The notes: generated from the letters alone by a model not told the origin. Numbered from the stretch's first letter, positions 52,728-60,535 are shown. The stretch is DNA of 64,000 nucleotides from Cohnella fermenti (GCF_004801405.1 NZ_SSOB01000022.1:62001-126000); one strand, 5' to 3'. Numbers and translations are program-made.

Positions 52728-54722
52728 CTATTCCGGCTGGGCGGCCTCCGGCTTCGACTCGGCCTCCCGCTCCCCCTCGCCTTCGTTCAGCGCGTCCAGA
52801 ATGCGGCGGGCCAGCGCCTCGCCGATCGAGACGGCGCGGAAGTCCTCCACGCTCGCCTCGCGAATCGCCTTCAGCGAGCCGAAGTGCTTAAGCAGCTGCT
52901 TGCGGCGCTTCTCGCCGATGCCGGGAATCGCGTCAAGCTTCGACGCGATCATCGACTTCGCGCGCTTCTCGCGGTGGAAGGTGATCGCGAAGCGGTGCAC
53001 CTCGTCCTGGATGCGCTGCAGCAGGTAGAACTCCTGGCTGTCGCGCGGCAACGGGATCTCCTCCGGCGGATCGCCGACGAGCAGTTGCGATGTGCGGTGC
53101 TTCTCGTCCTTGGCGAGGCCGCACACGGGAACGTCCAGCCCGAGCTCGTTCTCGAGCACGTCGATCGCCGACGCGATCTGCCCCTTGCCGCCGTCGATGA
53201 CGATCAGGTCCGGCAGCGGCAAGCCTTCCTTCAGCACCCGCTCGTACCGGCGGCGGATGACCTCGCGCATCGTCTCGTAGTCGTCCGGCCCCTGGACGGT
53301 GCGGATGTTGTACTTGCGGTATTCCTTCCGATCCGGCTTGCCGTCCGTGAACACGACCATCGCCGACACCGGGTTCGAGCCCTGAATATTCGAGTTGTCG
53401 AACGCCTCGATCCGGCGCGCGGACGGGATGCCGATGTGCTGCGCCAATCCCTCGGACGCGCCGACGCTGCGCTCCTGGTCGCGTTCGATCAAGCGGAACT
53501 TCTCCTCAAGCGCCACCTTCGCGTTGCCGCAAGCCATCGTGACCAGCTTGCGCTTCGTCCCGCGCTTCGGAACGTGCACCTTGATGTTCAGCCAGGAGTG
53601 AAGCGACCGCGAGAAGTCCGTGCTCTCCTCGTCTCCCTCGCGGCTCTCGTCCTCCTCGCGCTCCTCCGCATCGCCCTCGCGGGCGACCTTCGCCGCCGCG
53701 ATATCGCTTGTCGCGGTCGCCGTCGCCTCTACGGCCGCCGGGGCATCCGGCAGCAGCATCTCGCGCGGCAGAGCGGGATTGTCGCTGTAATATTGCGCCA
53801 CATACGTCAGGAAGTCCTCGTGCGCTTCCCCGTAGAAGGGGAATAGCGAGACGTGTCTTTGGATCATTTTCCCCTGGCGCATGTAGAGGATCTGCACGCA
53901 CATCCAGCCCTTGTCGACCGCATAGCCGAACACGTCGCGGTCCATCGTATCGTGCATCGTGATCGTCTGCTTCTCCATCGTCGCCTCGATCGCCGCGATC
54001 TGGTCCCGGTACTCCCGCGCCCGCTCGAACTCGAGTTCCTCTGCTGCCGATTCCATTTTCCGCTGGAGTTCCTTCTTGATCTCGCCGTGCCCGCCGTTCA
54101 GGAACCTCGAGATCTCGCCGGTCATCCGCTCGTATTCTGCCTTCTCGACCGGATACTCGCATGGCGCGAGGCATTGTCCGAGATGATAATAGAGGCACAC
54201 CTTGTCCGGCAGCGTCTTGCACTTGCGCAGCGGGTACAGCCGATCGAGCAGCTTCTTCGTCTGCTGAGCCGCGAACGCGTTCGGATACGGGCCGAAGTAC
54301 TTCGCCTTGTCCTTGACGATGCGCCGGGTGACCTCCAGCTTCGGATGGGCCTCGCTCGTTATCTTCAGATAAGGGAACGACTTGTCGTCCTTCAGAAGCA
54401 CATTATACCTGGGAAAATGCTGCTTGATCAGATTACATTCGAGAATAAGTGCTTCCATGTTGCTGGCGGTGACGATGTATTCGAAGTCGCGGATCTCCGC
54501 AACGAGCCGCTGCGTCTTCGCGTTATGGCTTCCCGTGAAGTAGGAACGGACCCGGTTCTTCAGCACCTTCGCCTTGCCGACGTAGATGATCGTTCCTTCG
54601 CCGTTCTTCATTAAGTAACAGCCCGGACGCTCGGGGAGAAGGGCCAGCTTGTGGCGAATGTTCTCCGCGGCCTGCTCCGCGCCGATAACGGAACTGAAGC
54701 CCCCTTGCTTCGATGTCTCCAT
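52728..54722 (-). CDS. uvrC: Excinuclease ABC subunit C
   Basis: Nucleotide excision repair endonuclease of 664 residues that cuts on both sides of a DNA lesion within the UvrB complex. The N-terminal GIY-YIG nuclease domain (ERPGCYLMKNGEGTIIYVGK) makes the 3' cut. The UVR motif (KMESAAEELEFERAREYRDQ) contacts UvrB. The RNase H-like domain (RRIEAFDNSNIQG, DLIVIDGGKGQ) makes the 5' cut, and a helix-hairpin-helix pair (LDAIPGIGEKRRKQLLKHFG) ends the protein. An acidic insertion (residues about 360-400, EEREEDESREGDEES) is unusual. The ATG at 54722 has AAGGAGG upstream. It is monocistronic and convergent with the CPBP gene. Confidence 0.96.
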   Translation of the reverse strand: METSKQGGFSSVIGAEQAAENIRHKLALLPERPGCYLMKNGEGTIIYVGKAKVLKNRVRSYFTGSHNAKTQRLVAEIRDFEYIVTASNMEALILECNLIKQHFPRYNVLLKDDKSFPYLKITSEAHPKLEVTRRIVKDKAKYFGPYPNAFAAQQTKKLLDRLYPLRKCKTLPDKVCLYYHLGQCLAPCEYPVEKAEYERMTGEISRFLNGGHGEIKKELQRKMESAAEELEFERAREYRDQIAAIEATMEKQTITMHDTMDRDVFGYAVDKGWMCVQILYMRQGKMIQRHVSLFPFYGEAHEDFLTYVAQYYSDNPALPREMLLPDAPAAVEATATATSDIAAAKVAREGDAEEREEDESREGDEESTDFSRSLHSWLNIKVHVPKRGTKRKLVTMACGNAKVALEEKFRLIERDQERSVGASEGLAQHIGIPSARRIEAFDNSNIQGSNPVSAMVVFTDGKPDRKEYRKYNIRTVQGPDDYETMREVIRRRYERVLKEGLPLPDLIVIDGGKGQIASAIDVLENELGLDVPVCGLAKDEKHRTSQLLVGDPPEEIPLPRDSQEFYLLQRIQDEVHRFAITFHREKRAKSMIASKLDAIPGIGEKRRKQLLKHFGSLKAIREASVEDFRAVSIGEALARRILDALNEGEGEREAESKPEAAQPE

Positions 54723-54843
54723 CCCGGAGACCTCCTTGTATGCGGTAATCGATCGGCCGTTCGCCGACCTGACTTCTATTGTAGCACAGCCGGAAGGGGA
54801 ATGGGTGTTCTTATTGCCGTCCACAACTTGTCAAGTCCACGCT

Positions 54844-54873
54844 TTACAACGAAATGAGAAGTTGGTTATACTA
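54844..54873 (+). promoter_or_regulatory. Candidate promoter of the small membrane protein gene
   Basis: TTTACA (54844-54849) and TATACT (54868-54873) are 18 bases apart, 31 bases upstream of the ATG. Confidence 0.55.
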
Positions 54874-54903
54874 GGAATAATGATCGCTTCAGGAGGAATC
54901 CCT

Positions 54904-55056
54904 ATGGAGAATACTCAAGCTCAAGACCCGCGCTTGCACATTAACGAAGAGCCACGCGACGATCTGAAGGATCTGGTCTTCGGCTTCGGAGGCATGTTCG
55001 GCTTCATGTTCGTCGTCTTCACGATCGCGGTCATCGTCAAGTTCCTGAACACCTAA
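54904..55056 (+). CDS. Small membrane protein, YqzM-like
   Basis: A 50-residue protein with a hydrophilic N-terminal half (ENTQAQDPRLHINEEPRDDL) and one hydrophobic helix (LVFGFGGMFGFMFVVFTIAV) before a short IVKFLNT tail. The pattern resembles the YqzM family of Bacilli, whose function I do not know. Strong expression signals support it: TTTACA/TATACT promoter, AGGAGG seven bases before the ATG, and a terminator after the stop. It is too small for enzymatic motifs. The family name is a recollection from the sequence pattern and carries moderate confidence; that it is a real gene is more certain. Confidence 0.75.
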   Translation: MENTQAQDPRLHINEEPRDDLKDLVFGFGGMFGFMFVVFTIAVIVKFLNT

Positions 55057-55102
55057 TCGCACCGCATGTCCCTCGCTTGCTTGCTCGCAGGCGAATAACG
55101 CA

Positions 55103-55147
55103 GAAGAACCCGGCGCCCTCCTTCGAGGATTCCGGGTTCTTCTGTTT
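55103..55147 (+). terminator. Bidirectional terminator
   Basis: AGAAGAACCCGG and CCGGGTTCTTCT form a perfect 12-bp stem followed by GTTTG on the + strand. It serves the small membrane protein gene and probably also the yezD gene, which ends at 55149 on the other strand. Confidence 0.8.
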
Positions 55148-55148
55148 G

Positions 55149-55406
55149 TCACGTCCCCTGGCGCTCGGACACCGGTCCGAGCGATTCGCGCTGCGGCTCC
55201 CGCGGCTTCGCCTGCTCTCTCGGATCGCGATGCGGGCCGGCGGCGCGGCGTTCGTTCACCTCGTCGAAGCGACGGCGCTCCGTCCGTTCGATCTGCACGA
55301 TCCTTCCGTCGTGCACGACGATCTGCACCGATCCGTATTGCAAGCCGGACACGGCGTCCGAGATTCTCTCCAGCCAGCTCTCGTTCAATTCCAACGGCTT
55401 CGCCAT
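55149..55406 (-). CDS. yezD: YezD-family (DUF2292) small protein
   Basis: Small protein of 85 residues. The first 45 residues (ESWLERISDAVSGLQYGSVQ, then IVVHDGRIVQIERTERRR) match the DUF2292/YezD pattern, which is often encoded next to sulfate or cysteine genes in Bacilli. The rest is a polar, basic and probably disordered tail. The ATG has AAGGAGGAG upstream and follows the cysW stop by 19 bases, so it is the last gene of the sulfate importer operon. Its biochemical role is not known. The operon context supports a link to sulfur supply. Confidence 0.85.
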   Translation of the reverse strand: MAKPLELNESWLERISDAVSGLQYGSVQIVVHDGRIVQIERTERRRFDEVNERRAAGPHRDPREQAKPREPQRESLGPVSERQGT

Positions 55407-55425
55407 CGCCGATCTCCTCCTTCAT

Positions 55426-56301
55426 CTAGTCCCCATGCTTGCTTCGTTCCAGCTTGCTCTCGATCAAGCTTTTGATAATCAGCGTAACGATCGCCAGCAG
55501 CATCAGCAGCGAAGCCACCGCGAAAGCGGCCGTATACTGATACTCGTTGTACAGAATCTCGATATGAAGCGGCAGCGTGTTCGTCTGCCCCCGGATGTGG
55601 CCGGAGACGACCGAGACGGCGCCGAATTCCCCCATTGCCCTTGCGTTGCACAGGATGATCCCGTACAGAAGACCCCACTTGATGTTCGGCAGCGTCACCC
55701 GGAAGAACGTTCTCCAGCCCCGCGCACCGAGGCTGACCGCCGCCTCTTCGTCCTGATTGCCCTGCGTCTCCATAAGCGGGATAAGCTCGCGGGCGATGAA
55801 CGGGAACGTGACGAACATGGTGGCGAGAATGATGCCGGGCATCGCGAATACGATCTTGATGTCGTGGTCGATAAACCACCGTCCGAAGATGCCTTGCGCG
55901 CCGAACAGCAGAATGTACACCAGACCCGAGATGACCGGCGATACCGCGTACGGCAGGTCGATCAGGGTGATCAGCAGGTTTTTGCCGCGGAAGGTGAACT
56001 TCGTAATCGCCCAAGCCGCCGCCACGCCGAAAATCGTATTAAGAGGAACGGCGATCAATGCGGTCGTCAGCGTCAGTCGGAGTGCGGATATCGCGTCGGG
56101 ATGCTTGATCGCGGCCCAATACGTATCCCATCCCTTGCGGAACGCCTCCAACAGGACGGTGACCAGAGGAAGCAGGATAACGACGCCGACGAACAGCAGG
56201 GCGATACCGATCAGAACACCCCGAACCCAGCGGGCTTCCGTCAGGTGCTTCGGCTTGGCCTCATTCGAGACGGCGGTTACGGTCGTAACGGCTCCAGCCA
56301 T
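55426..56301 (-). CDS. cysW: Sulfate ABC transporter permease CysW
   Basis: Inner-membrane permease of 291 residues with six helices, one of the two pore subunits of the sulfate/thiosulfate importer. The EAA loop is EEAAVSLGARGWRTFFRVTL, and the stretch NARAMGEFGAVSVVSGHIRGQT is typical of CysW. I chose the ATG at 56301 with GGGAGGG upstream; the frame extends further but without a ribosome site. It lies 13 bases after cysT. It would pair with CysT, the sulfate-binding lipoprotein and a CysA ATPase. No cysA gene is present in this operon. Confidence 0.93.
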   Translation of the reverse strand: MAGAVTTVTAVSNEAKPKHLTEARWVRGVLIGIALLFVGVVILLPLVTVLLEAFRKGWDTYWAAIKHPDAISALRLTLTTALIAVPLNTIFGVAAAWAITKFTFRGKNLLITLIDLPYAVSPVISGLVYILLFGAQGIFGRWFIDHDIKIVFAMPGIILATMFVTFPFIARELIPLMETQGNQDEEAAVSLGARGWRTFFRVTLPNIKWGLLYGIILCNARAMGEFGAVSVVSGHIRGQTNTLPLHIEILYNEYQYTAAFAVASLLMLLAIVTLIIKSLIESKLERSKHGD

Positions 56302-56314
56302 GCGCTTTCCCTCC

Positions 56315-57148
56315 CTAGCTCGACCGCAGACGGCGATTGCTCCACCGTTGCAGCGAGTTGATGACCAGAAGCAGCCCGAACGAGAGGATAAGAAGCACGA
56401 GCGCAATGGCGGTTGCCTGGCTGTACTCGTACTGTTCCAGCTTCGTGACGATAAGCAGCGGCGCGATCTCCGTCTTCATCGGCATGTTGCCGGAGATGAA
56501 CACGACGGAGCCGTATTCGCCGATGCCTCTCGCGAAGGCGAGCGCGAAGCCCGTCAGCAGCGGGGGCACGAGCTCCGGCAGAATGACCTTGCGGAACGTC
56601 CGCCAGCGATAGGCGCCGAGCAGAACCGACGCTTCCTCCATATCGCTCTCCAGCTCTTGAAGCACCGGCTGAACGGTCCGGACGACGAACGGCACCCCGA
56701 TGAAGATGAGCGCGATCGTAATGCCGATCGGCGAATACGCGATGCGGATGCCGAGCGGGTCGAACAGTTGGCCGATCCAGCCGTTCGGCGCGTAGATCGA
56801 CGTCAATGCGATGCCCGCAACCGCCGTCGGCAGGGCGAACGGGATGTCAATCAGCCCGTCGACGAGCTTCTTGCCCGGGAACCGGTAGCGCACGAGCACC
56901 CATGCGACGAGCAAGCCGAAGACGGCATTGACCAGAGCCGCGAAGAAGGAGGTCAGGAGGCTTATCCGGTACGAAGCGACAACGCGCGGACTCGTCACCG
57001 TCTCCCAGAATTGCGGGAGAGTCAGGCCGGCGGTCTTCACGACGAGGCCGGCCAACGGGATGAGAACGATCAAGCTGAGATACAATACGGTGAAGCCGAG
57101 CGTAAGCCGGAAGCCCGGTAGAACGCTCTTGCCGCGGCTCTTCGCCAT
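56315..57148 (-). CDS. cysT: Sulfate ABC transporter permease CysT
   Basis: Inner-membrane permease of 277 residues with six helices, partner of CysW. The N-terminus is basic (AKSRGKSVLPGFRL). The EAA loop reads EEASVLLGAYRWRTFRKVIL, and FARGIGEYGSVVFISGNMPM is the CysT version of the conserved block. The ATG at 57148 has GAGGGAAG upstream. It follows the binding-protein gene by 69 bases and precedes cysW by 13. Regulation is probably through the promoter in front of the binding-protein gene. Confidence 0.94.
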   Translation of the reverse strand: MAKSRGKSVLPGFRLTLGFTVLYLSLIVLIPLAGLVVKTAGLTLPQFWETVTSPRVVASYRISLLTSFFAALVNAVFGLLVAWVLVRYRFPGKKLVDGLIDIPFALPTAVAGIALTSIYAPNGWIGQLFDPLGIRIAYSPIGITIALIFIGVPFVVRTVQPVLQELESDMEEASVLLGAYRWRTFRKVILPELVPPLLTGFALAFARGIGEYGSVVFISGNMPMKTEIAPLLIVTKLEQYEYSQATAIALVLLILSFGLLLVINSLQRWSNRRLRSS

Positions 57149-57217
57149 GTTCGATCTTCCCTCTCTTATGAGTTAGGAGCCTTGCTGCTTACGTTGCTAA
57201 CGGAGCCGATCGTCGAT

Positions 57218-58354
57218 TTACCCCTTCGTGTAAATCTCGTCGAACGTGCCGCCGTCGCTGAAGTGCTTCTTCTGCGCTTCTCTCCAGCCTCCGAACTCCT
57301 CGTCGATGGTGATCAGGTTGAGCTCGGGGAATTGGTCCTTATACTTGTCGGCCACTTCCTGCAGCCTTGGCCGGTAGAAGTTCTGCGCCGCGATCTCTTG
57401 ACCTTCCGGCGTGTACAAGTACTTCAGATAAGCTTCGGCGACCTCGCGGGTCCCGCGCTTGTCGACAACCTTGTCGACGATCGCGACCGGCGGCTCCGCC
57501 AGAATGCTGATAGACGGCGTGACGATCTCGAAGTCGTCCCCGTACTCCTTCTTCGCGAGGTAAGCTTCGTTCTCCCAGGACAGCAGCACGTCCCCGATCT
57601 TCCGTTCCACGAACGTAGTTGTCGACCCGCGCGCTCCGGAATCCAGAACCGGCACGTTGGCGAACAACTGCTTGATGAATTCCTTCGTCTTCGTCTCGTC
57701 TCCGCCGTTCTGCTTCGCAGCGTAGCCCCATGCGGCGAGGTAAGCCCAGCGAGCTCCGCCGGATGTCTTCGGGTTCGGCGTGATAACCTCGACGTCGTCG
57801 CGGATCAGGTCGTCCCAGTCCTTGATGTTCTTCGGGTTGCCCTTGCGAACGAGGAAAACAATGGTGGACGTATAAGGAGAGCTGTTCGATTCGAACTGGT
57901 TCTGCCAGTCTTCCTTAAGCAAGCCTCCGTCCGCCAGAGCGTCGATGTCGTACGCGAGAGCCAGCGTCACCACGTCCGCCTCGAGACCGTCGAGCACCTG
58001 ACGTCCTTGCGAGCCCGATCCGCCGTGCGATTGGTTGATCGTAACCGTCTGCCCCGTCGTCTCCTTCCAATACTTCGCGAAGCTCTCGTTGAAGGCAACA
58101 TACAGCTCGCGGGTCGGATCGTACGAGACGTTCAGCAGCTCGACCGGGTCCTTCTTCGGGGTCTCGCTCGGGCTTGCGCTTGGGCTGGCCGAAGCACCCG
58201 AGCTTGCGCTCTCGGACGGCTTGGCACTCTGCGACGGCGAGGCATTGGAGCCCGAATTGCCGTTCGATCCGCAAGCGGACAGCACCGATACGATTAACGC
58301 GAGGACGAGCAGAAGCTGGAATGAATACCTTCTCTGTTTAGCATGATTCATCAT
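57218..58354 (-). CDS. sbp: Sulfate-binding lipoprotein
   Basis: Extracellular binding protein of 378 residues that captures sulfate or thiosulfate and delivers it to CysT/CysW. The signal peptide ends in the lipobox VLSAC (Cys28). A Ser/Pro/Ala-rich spacer follows (about 30-70). The mature domain shows LLNVSYDPTRELYVAFNESF, INQSHGGSGSQGRQVLDGLE, VTLALAYDID and FVERKIGDVLLSWENEAYL, all typical of Sbp/CysP proteins, where backbone amides and Ser bind the anion. Two ATG codons are adjacent (58354, 58351) with AGGGGTG upstream. It is the first gene of the operon, under the promoter at 58422-58451. Confidence 0.94.
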   Translation of the reverse strand: MMNHAKQRRYSFQLLLVLALIVSVLSACGSNGNSGSNASPSQSAKPSESASSGASASPSASPSETPKKDPVELLNVSYDPTRELYVAFNESFAKYWKETTGQTVTINQSHGGSGSQGRQVLDGLEADVVTLALAYDIDALADGGLLKEDWQNQFESNSSPYTSTIVFLVRKGNPKNIKDWDDLIRDDVEVITPNPKTSGGARWAYLAAWGYAAKQNGGDETKTKEFIKQLFANVPVLDSGARGSTTTFVERKIGDVLLSWENEAYLAKKEYGDDFEIVTPSISILAEPPVAIVDKVVDKRGTREVAEAYLKYLYTPEGQEIAAQNFYRPRLQEVADKYKDQFPELNLITIDEEFGGWREAQKKHFSDGGTFDEIYTKG

Positions 58355-58396
58355 AAATGCACCCCTGTTCCAATTGTTTTTTAAAATTACTATTCC

Positions 58397-58413
58397 TACC
58401 TAATTAATTGGTA
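58397..58413 (-). promoter_or_regulatory. Near-palindrome downstream of the sulfate promoter
   Basis: TACCTAATTAATTGGTA is an imperfect 17-bp palindrome located about 10 bases after the -10 box, a good place for a repressor. In Bacilli, CymR controls such operons according to cysteine supply. Assignment to CymR is inference; I cannot verify the consensus here. Confidence 0.45.
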
Positions 58414-58421
58414 TTGGGGAA

Positions 58422-58451
58422 ATCATAGCAGTCGGATGAGTTTAATGTCAA
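58422..58451 (-). promoter_or_regulatory. Promoter of the sulfate importer operon
   Basis: On the minus strand, a perfect TTGACA (58446-58451) and TATGAT (58422-58427) are 18 bases apart, about 70 bases upstream of the binding-protein start. No SAM riboswitch or T-box is recognisable in the short leader. Confidence 0.7.
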
Positions 58452-58802
58452 TAAAGGATTTCTTTATTAATTATAAAAAAGTCTGATAACCAGCGAGTAA
58501 AAAACCGCCTCCATTCTCCCTCCGTCGCCCCAAAGTGCCGATTCCAGGTGAAGGACCGCATTAACTCCCTCGCTCCTTCGGCTTATTCACTCGTCCACCA
58601 ACTCCCGACACTCACTCATTCACTCCTCCAACTGCTCCCCCTCCCCGCCAACTCCCCACCCGCTCCCTCCTCCTCCTCAACTGCTGCCAACTCCCACCCG
58701 CTTCGCCACTCCCCCGACTTCCAACTCGCTACTCACTTCTCCTGATCCGGATTCGATGGGTTTTCCCCCCCGTGTCCGATGCCTTGGCAGTGTTACTTTT
58801 GC
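58452..58802. other. Intergenic, low-complexity C/T-rich stretch
   Basis: The part next to the sulfate promoter is AT-rich. From about 58500 to 58745 the + strand is rich in C and T (ACTCCC and CTCCTC words). No gene is recognised. Confidence 0.5.
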
Positions 58803-59035
58803 GTTTTATATGAATTTTCACATTCATCGGCTCGGATTGGAGGCAATCGCGGTGTTTTATGTGATTTTTCGCATACATCCAGCCGCCTGGGCTGGAATTT
58901 GCTCCATATATGCGATTTTTCACATTCATTTCGCGCGAAGCCCCTTTTTCTTCGGCACGAATGTGATTTTTCGCATATAATCGTCAAACTGCCCATCCTC
59001 GAGCTACACGAATGTGATTTTTCACATAAATTTCT
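58803..59035 (+). repeat. Five-palindrome intergenic element, copy 7
   Basis: Palindrome centres are at about 58815.5, 58866.5, 58917.5, 58968.5 and 59019.5, all 51 bp apart, so this copy has one unit more than the others. Between units 2 and 3 the small stem is TCCAGC-N7-GCTGGA, where other copies have TCCGGC-N7-GCCGGA: both arms changed together. Confidence 0.85.
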
Positions 59036-59083
59036 GCCATTCTGCGGCATCCGTGCGGTATCGGTTGGCCTCGGTGAAGCATC

Positions 59084-59330
59084 GGCGCGTTATCGGTACT
59101 GTCGGTGCAGTGTCCGTGCGGTATTGATGTGTTTGATGTGTTGTTGGCGCGCTATCGATGATGTCGGTGCGGTGTCCGTGTGGTATTCATGTGTTATCGG
59201 CGCGCTATCGGTACTGTCGGTGCAGTGTCCGTGCGGTATTGATGTGTTTGATGTGTTATCGGCGCGGTATCGATGATGTCGGTGCTGTCGGTGCGATATT
59301 GGTCTGGTATTGGTGTGGTATTAGCGCGAC
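59084..59330. repeat. 53/62-bp direct repeats
   Basis: The word GGCGCG-TATCG starts units at 59084, 59146, 59199 and 59261 (steps 62, 53, 62). The longer units differ from the shorter one by an extra TTTGATGTG of nine bases. The array is rich in GGT/CGGTG words and is noncoding. Confidence 0.75.
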
Positions 59331-59550
59331 ATCGGTGAGGTATCGGCGCAGCTTCGACAGCTTCGCCGGCTTTTGCCACCGCTTCCGCCCCTCTGCTCAT
59401 CGTTCGAATAGGTGCCGCGGCGGTGCCTATGGCTTAAGCGATAACTGCCCCCTCCATAGACAGTCAACGATTGGAATCATGCCATGCCATGACGCACCGA
59501 TTCACTCCGATTCGCCCCGACCCGGCCAGCTCCTATGTGCATCGAGCATT

Positions 59551-59740
59551 ATGATCGAAATTTCGATCATACATGGTTCCCGTCTGCCCGCTTCAGGCGA
59601 ATAAGATCGAATTTTCGCCTTTATTTCGCGGTCGACCGTCCGCTCCAGGCAAATAAGGTTGAAATTTCGACTATAATTTGCGTCTGGCGCCCCCTTTGTG
59701 CAAATAAGATCGAAATTTCGATTACAATCTACACTCCGGT
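59551..59740. repeat. Array of four GATCGAAATTTCGATC-type palindromes at 51-52 bp
   Basis: Palindromes are centred at about 59560.5, 59612.5, 59664.5 and 59715.5. The first, ATGATCGAAATTTCGATCAT, is perfect over 20 bp. Unit 3 can extend to GCAAAT...ATTTGC, about 34 bp overall. The sequence is unrelated to the TGTGA element, but the step is the same. The array lies downstream of pilO. Confidence 0.85.
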
Positions 59741-59811
59741 CCGCCGCAGGAGCTTTGCGACATCGGTGTCAACTGGCATAAGATGATCCGAGATTGATCC
59801 TTTCTTCAAAA

Positions 59812-59841
59812 ACGCAAAAAAGCCGCCGTCACGGCAGCCTT
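59812..59841 (-). terminator. Terminator of the pil operon
   Basis: GCTGCCG-TGA-CGGCGGC (minus strand) forms a compact stem, followed by TTTTTTGCGTTTTTG. It lies about 80 bases past the pilO stop. Confidence 0.85.
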
Positions 59842-59920
59842 GAAGCAAAATGCACCAATTTGTTCTATTGCGTGCAGATACGGAGCGCCCCCCCGCTGCT
59901 GCGGGCGGGCCTCCCCCTGC

Positions 59921-60535
59921 TCAGAACGGCTCCAGCACTTCCGTCACCAGCTCGCTGTAAGACGGATCGAAATACGCCGTCAGGCTGACGCTGATCGTGA
60001 TCGGCTTCAGCTTCTCTTCGGCAGTCGTCGGCTGGGCGAGGGTGAACGAATCGATATTGGTCAGCCGCTCCATCTGTTGAAGCCGGTCGAACCACGCGAG
60101 CAACTGCTCGTACGTCCCTTGCAGCACAACGGATGTCTTCAGCTCGTGTACGGTTGGATAAGGGCTTTGCTCCCCGCCGACGATCGTCTGCAGCTCGTTC
60201 GACTCGGAGGCGGAGAACGTCACACTGCTCGTCTTCACGGCAACGGCGCTGCCGATCTTGTTCAGGTCCATCAGGAGCTGCTCCGTGTTATCCCAGAGCG
60301 GGAGCGCCTTCTGGATCTCGTCCATGTTCTCGCTCCCCTTCTCCGCCAGCTTCTCGTTCAGCTTCTTCGTCAGCAGATCGCTCTGCTTCTGAAGACGGGA
60401 GACCTCGTCCTCCTGCTTCTTGATATCGCCAGTCAAGGGATTGACCTGGAGAAAATAAAATCCGAGGAGGAAGACAAACAGAAGCAAAATCCCGAGTGTG
60501 CCCAGCGTTCTCTTATTGGTTGCCGTCTGCAGCAT
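59921..60535 (-). CDS. pilO: PilO-like type IV pilus assembly protein
   Basis: Bitopic inner-membrane protein of 204 residues. One N-terminal helix (GTLGILLLFVFLLGFYFLQV) is followed by a coiled coil (about 40-80) and a ferredoxin-like domain with LQGTYEQLLAWFDRLQQMER, the usual PilO pattern. PilO pairs with PilN to form the alignment complex of the pilus machine. The ATG at 60535 has GGAAGGAGGAG upstream and lies inside the end of the PilM-PilN gene (23-base overlap), so the two are translationally coupled. It is the last gene of this pil cluster before a terminator. Confidence 0.85.
   Translation of the reverse strand: MLQTATNKRTLGTLGILLLFVFLLGFYFLQVNPLTGDIKKQEDEVSRLQKQSDLLTKKLNEKLAEKGSENMDEIQKALPLWDNTEQLLMDLNKIGSAVAVKTSSVTFSASESNELQTIVGGEQSPYPTVHELKTSVVLQGTYEQLLAWFDRLQQMERLTNIDSFTLAQPTTAEEKLKPITISVSLTAYFDPSYSELVTEVLEPF

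Noticed and set aside
58355..58460. SAM riboswitch or T-box in the sulfate operon leader
   Set aside because: The leader is only about 60 bases and lacks the conserved blocks of either class.
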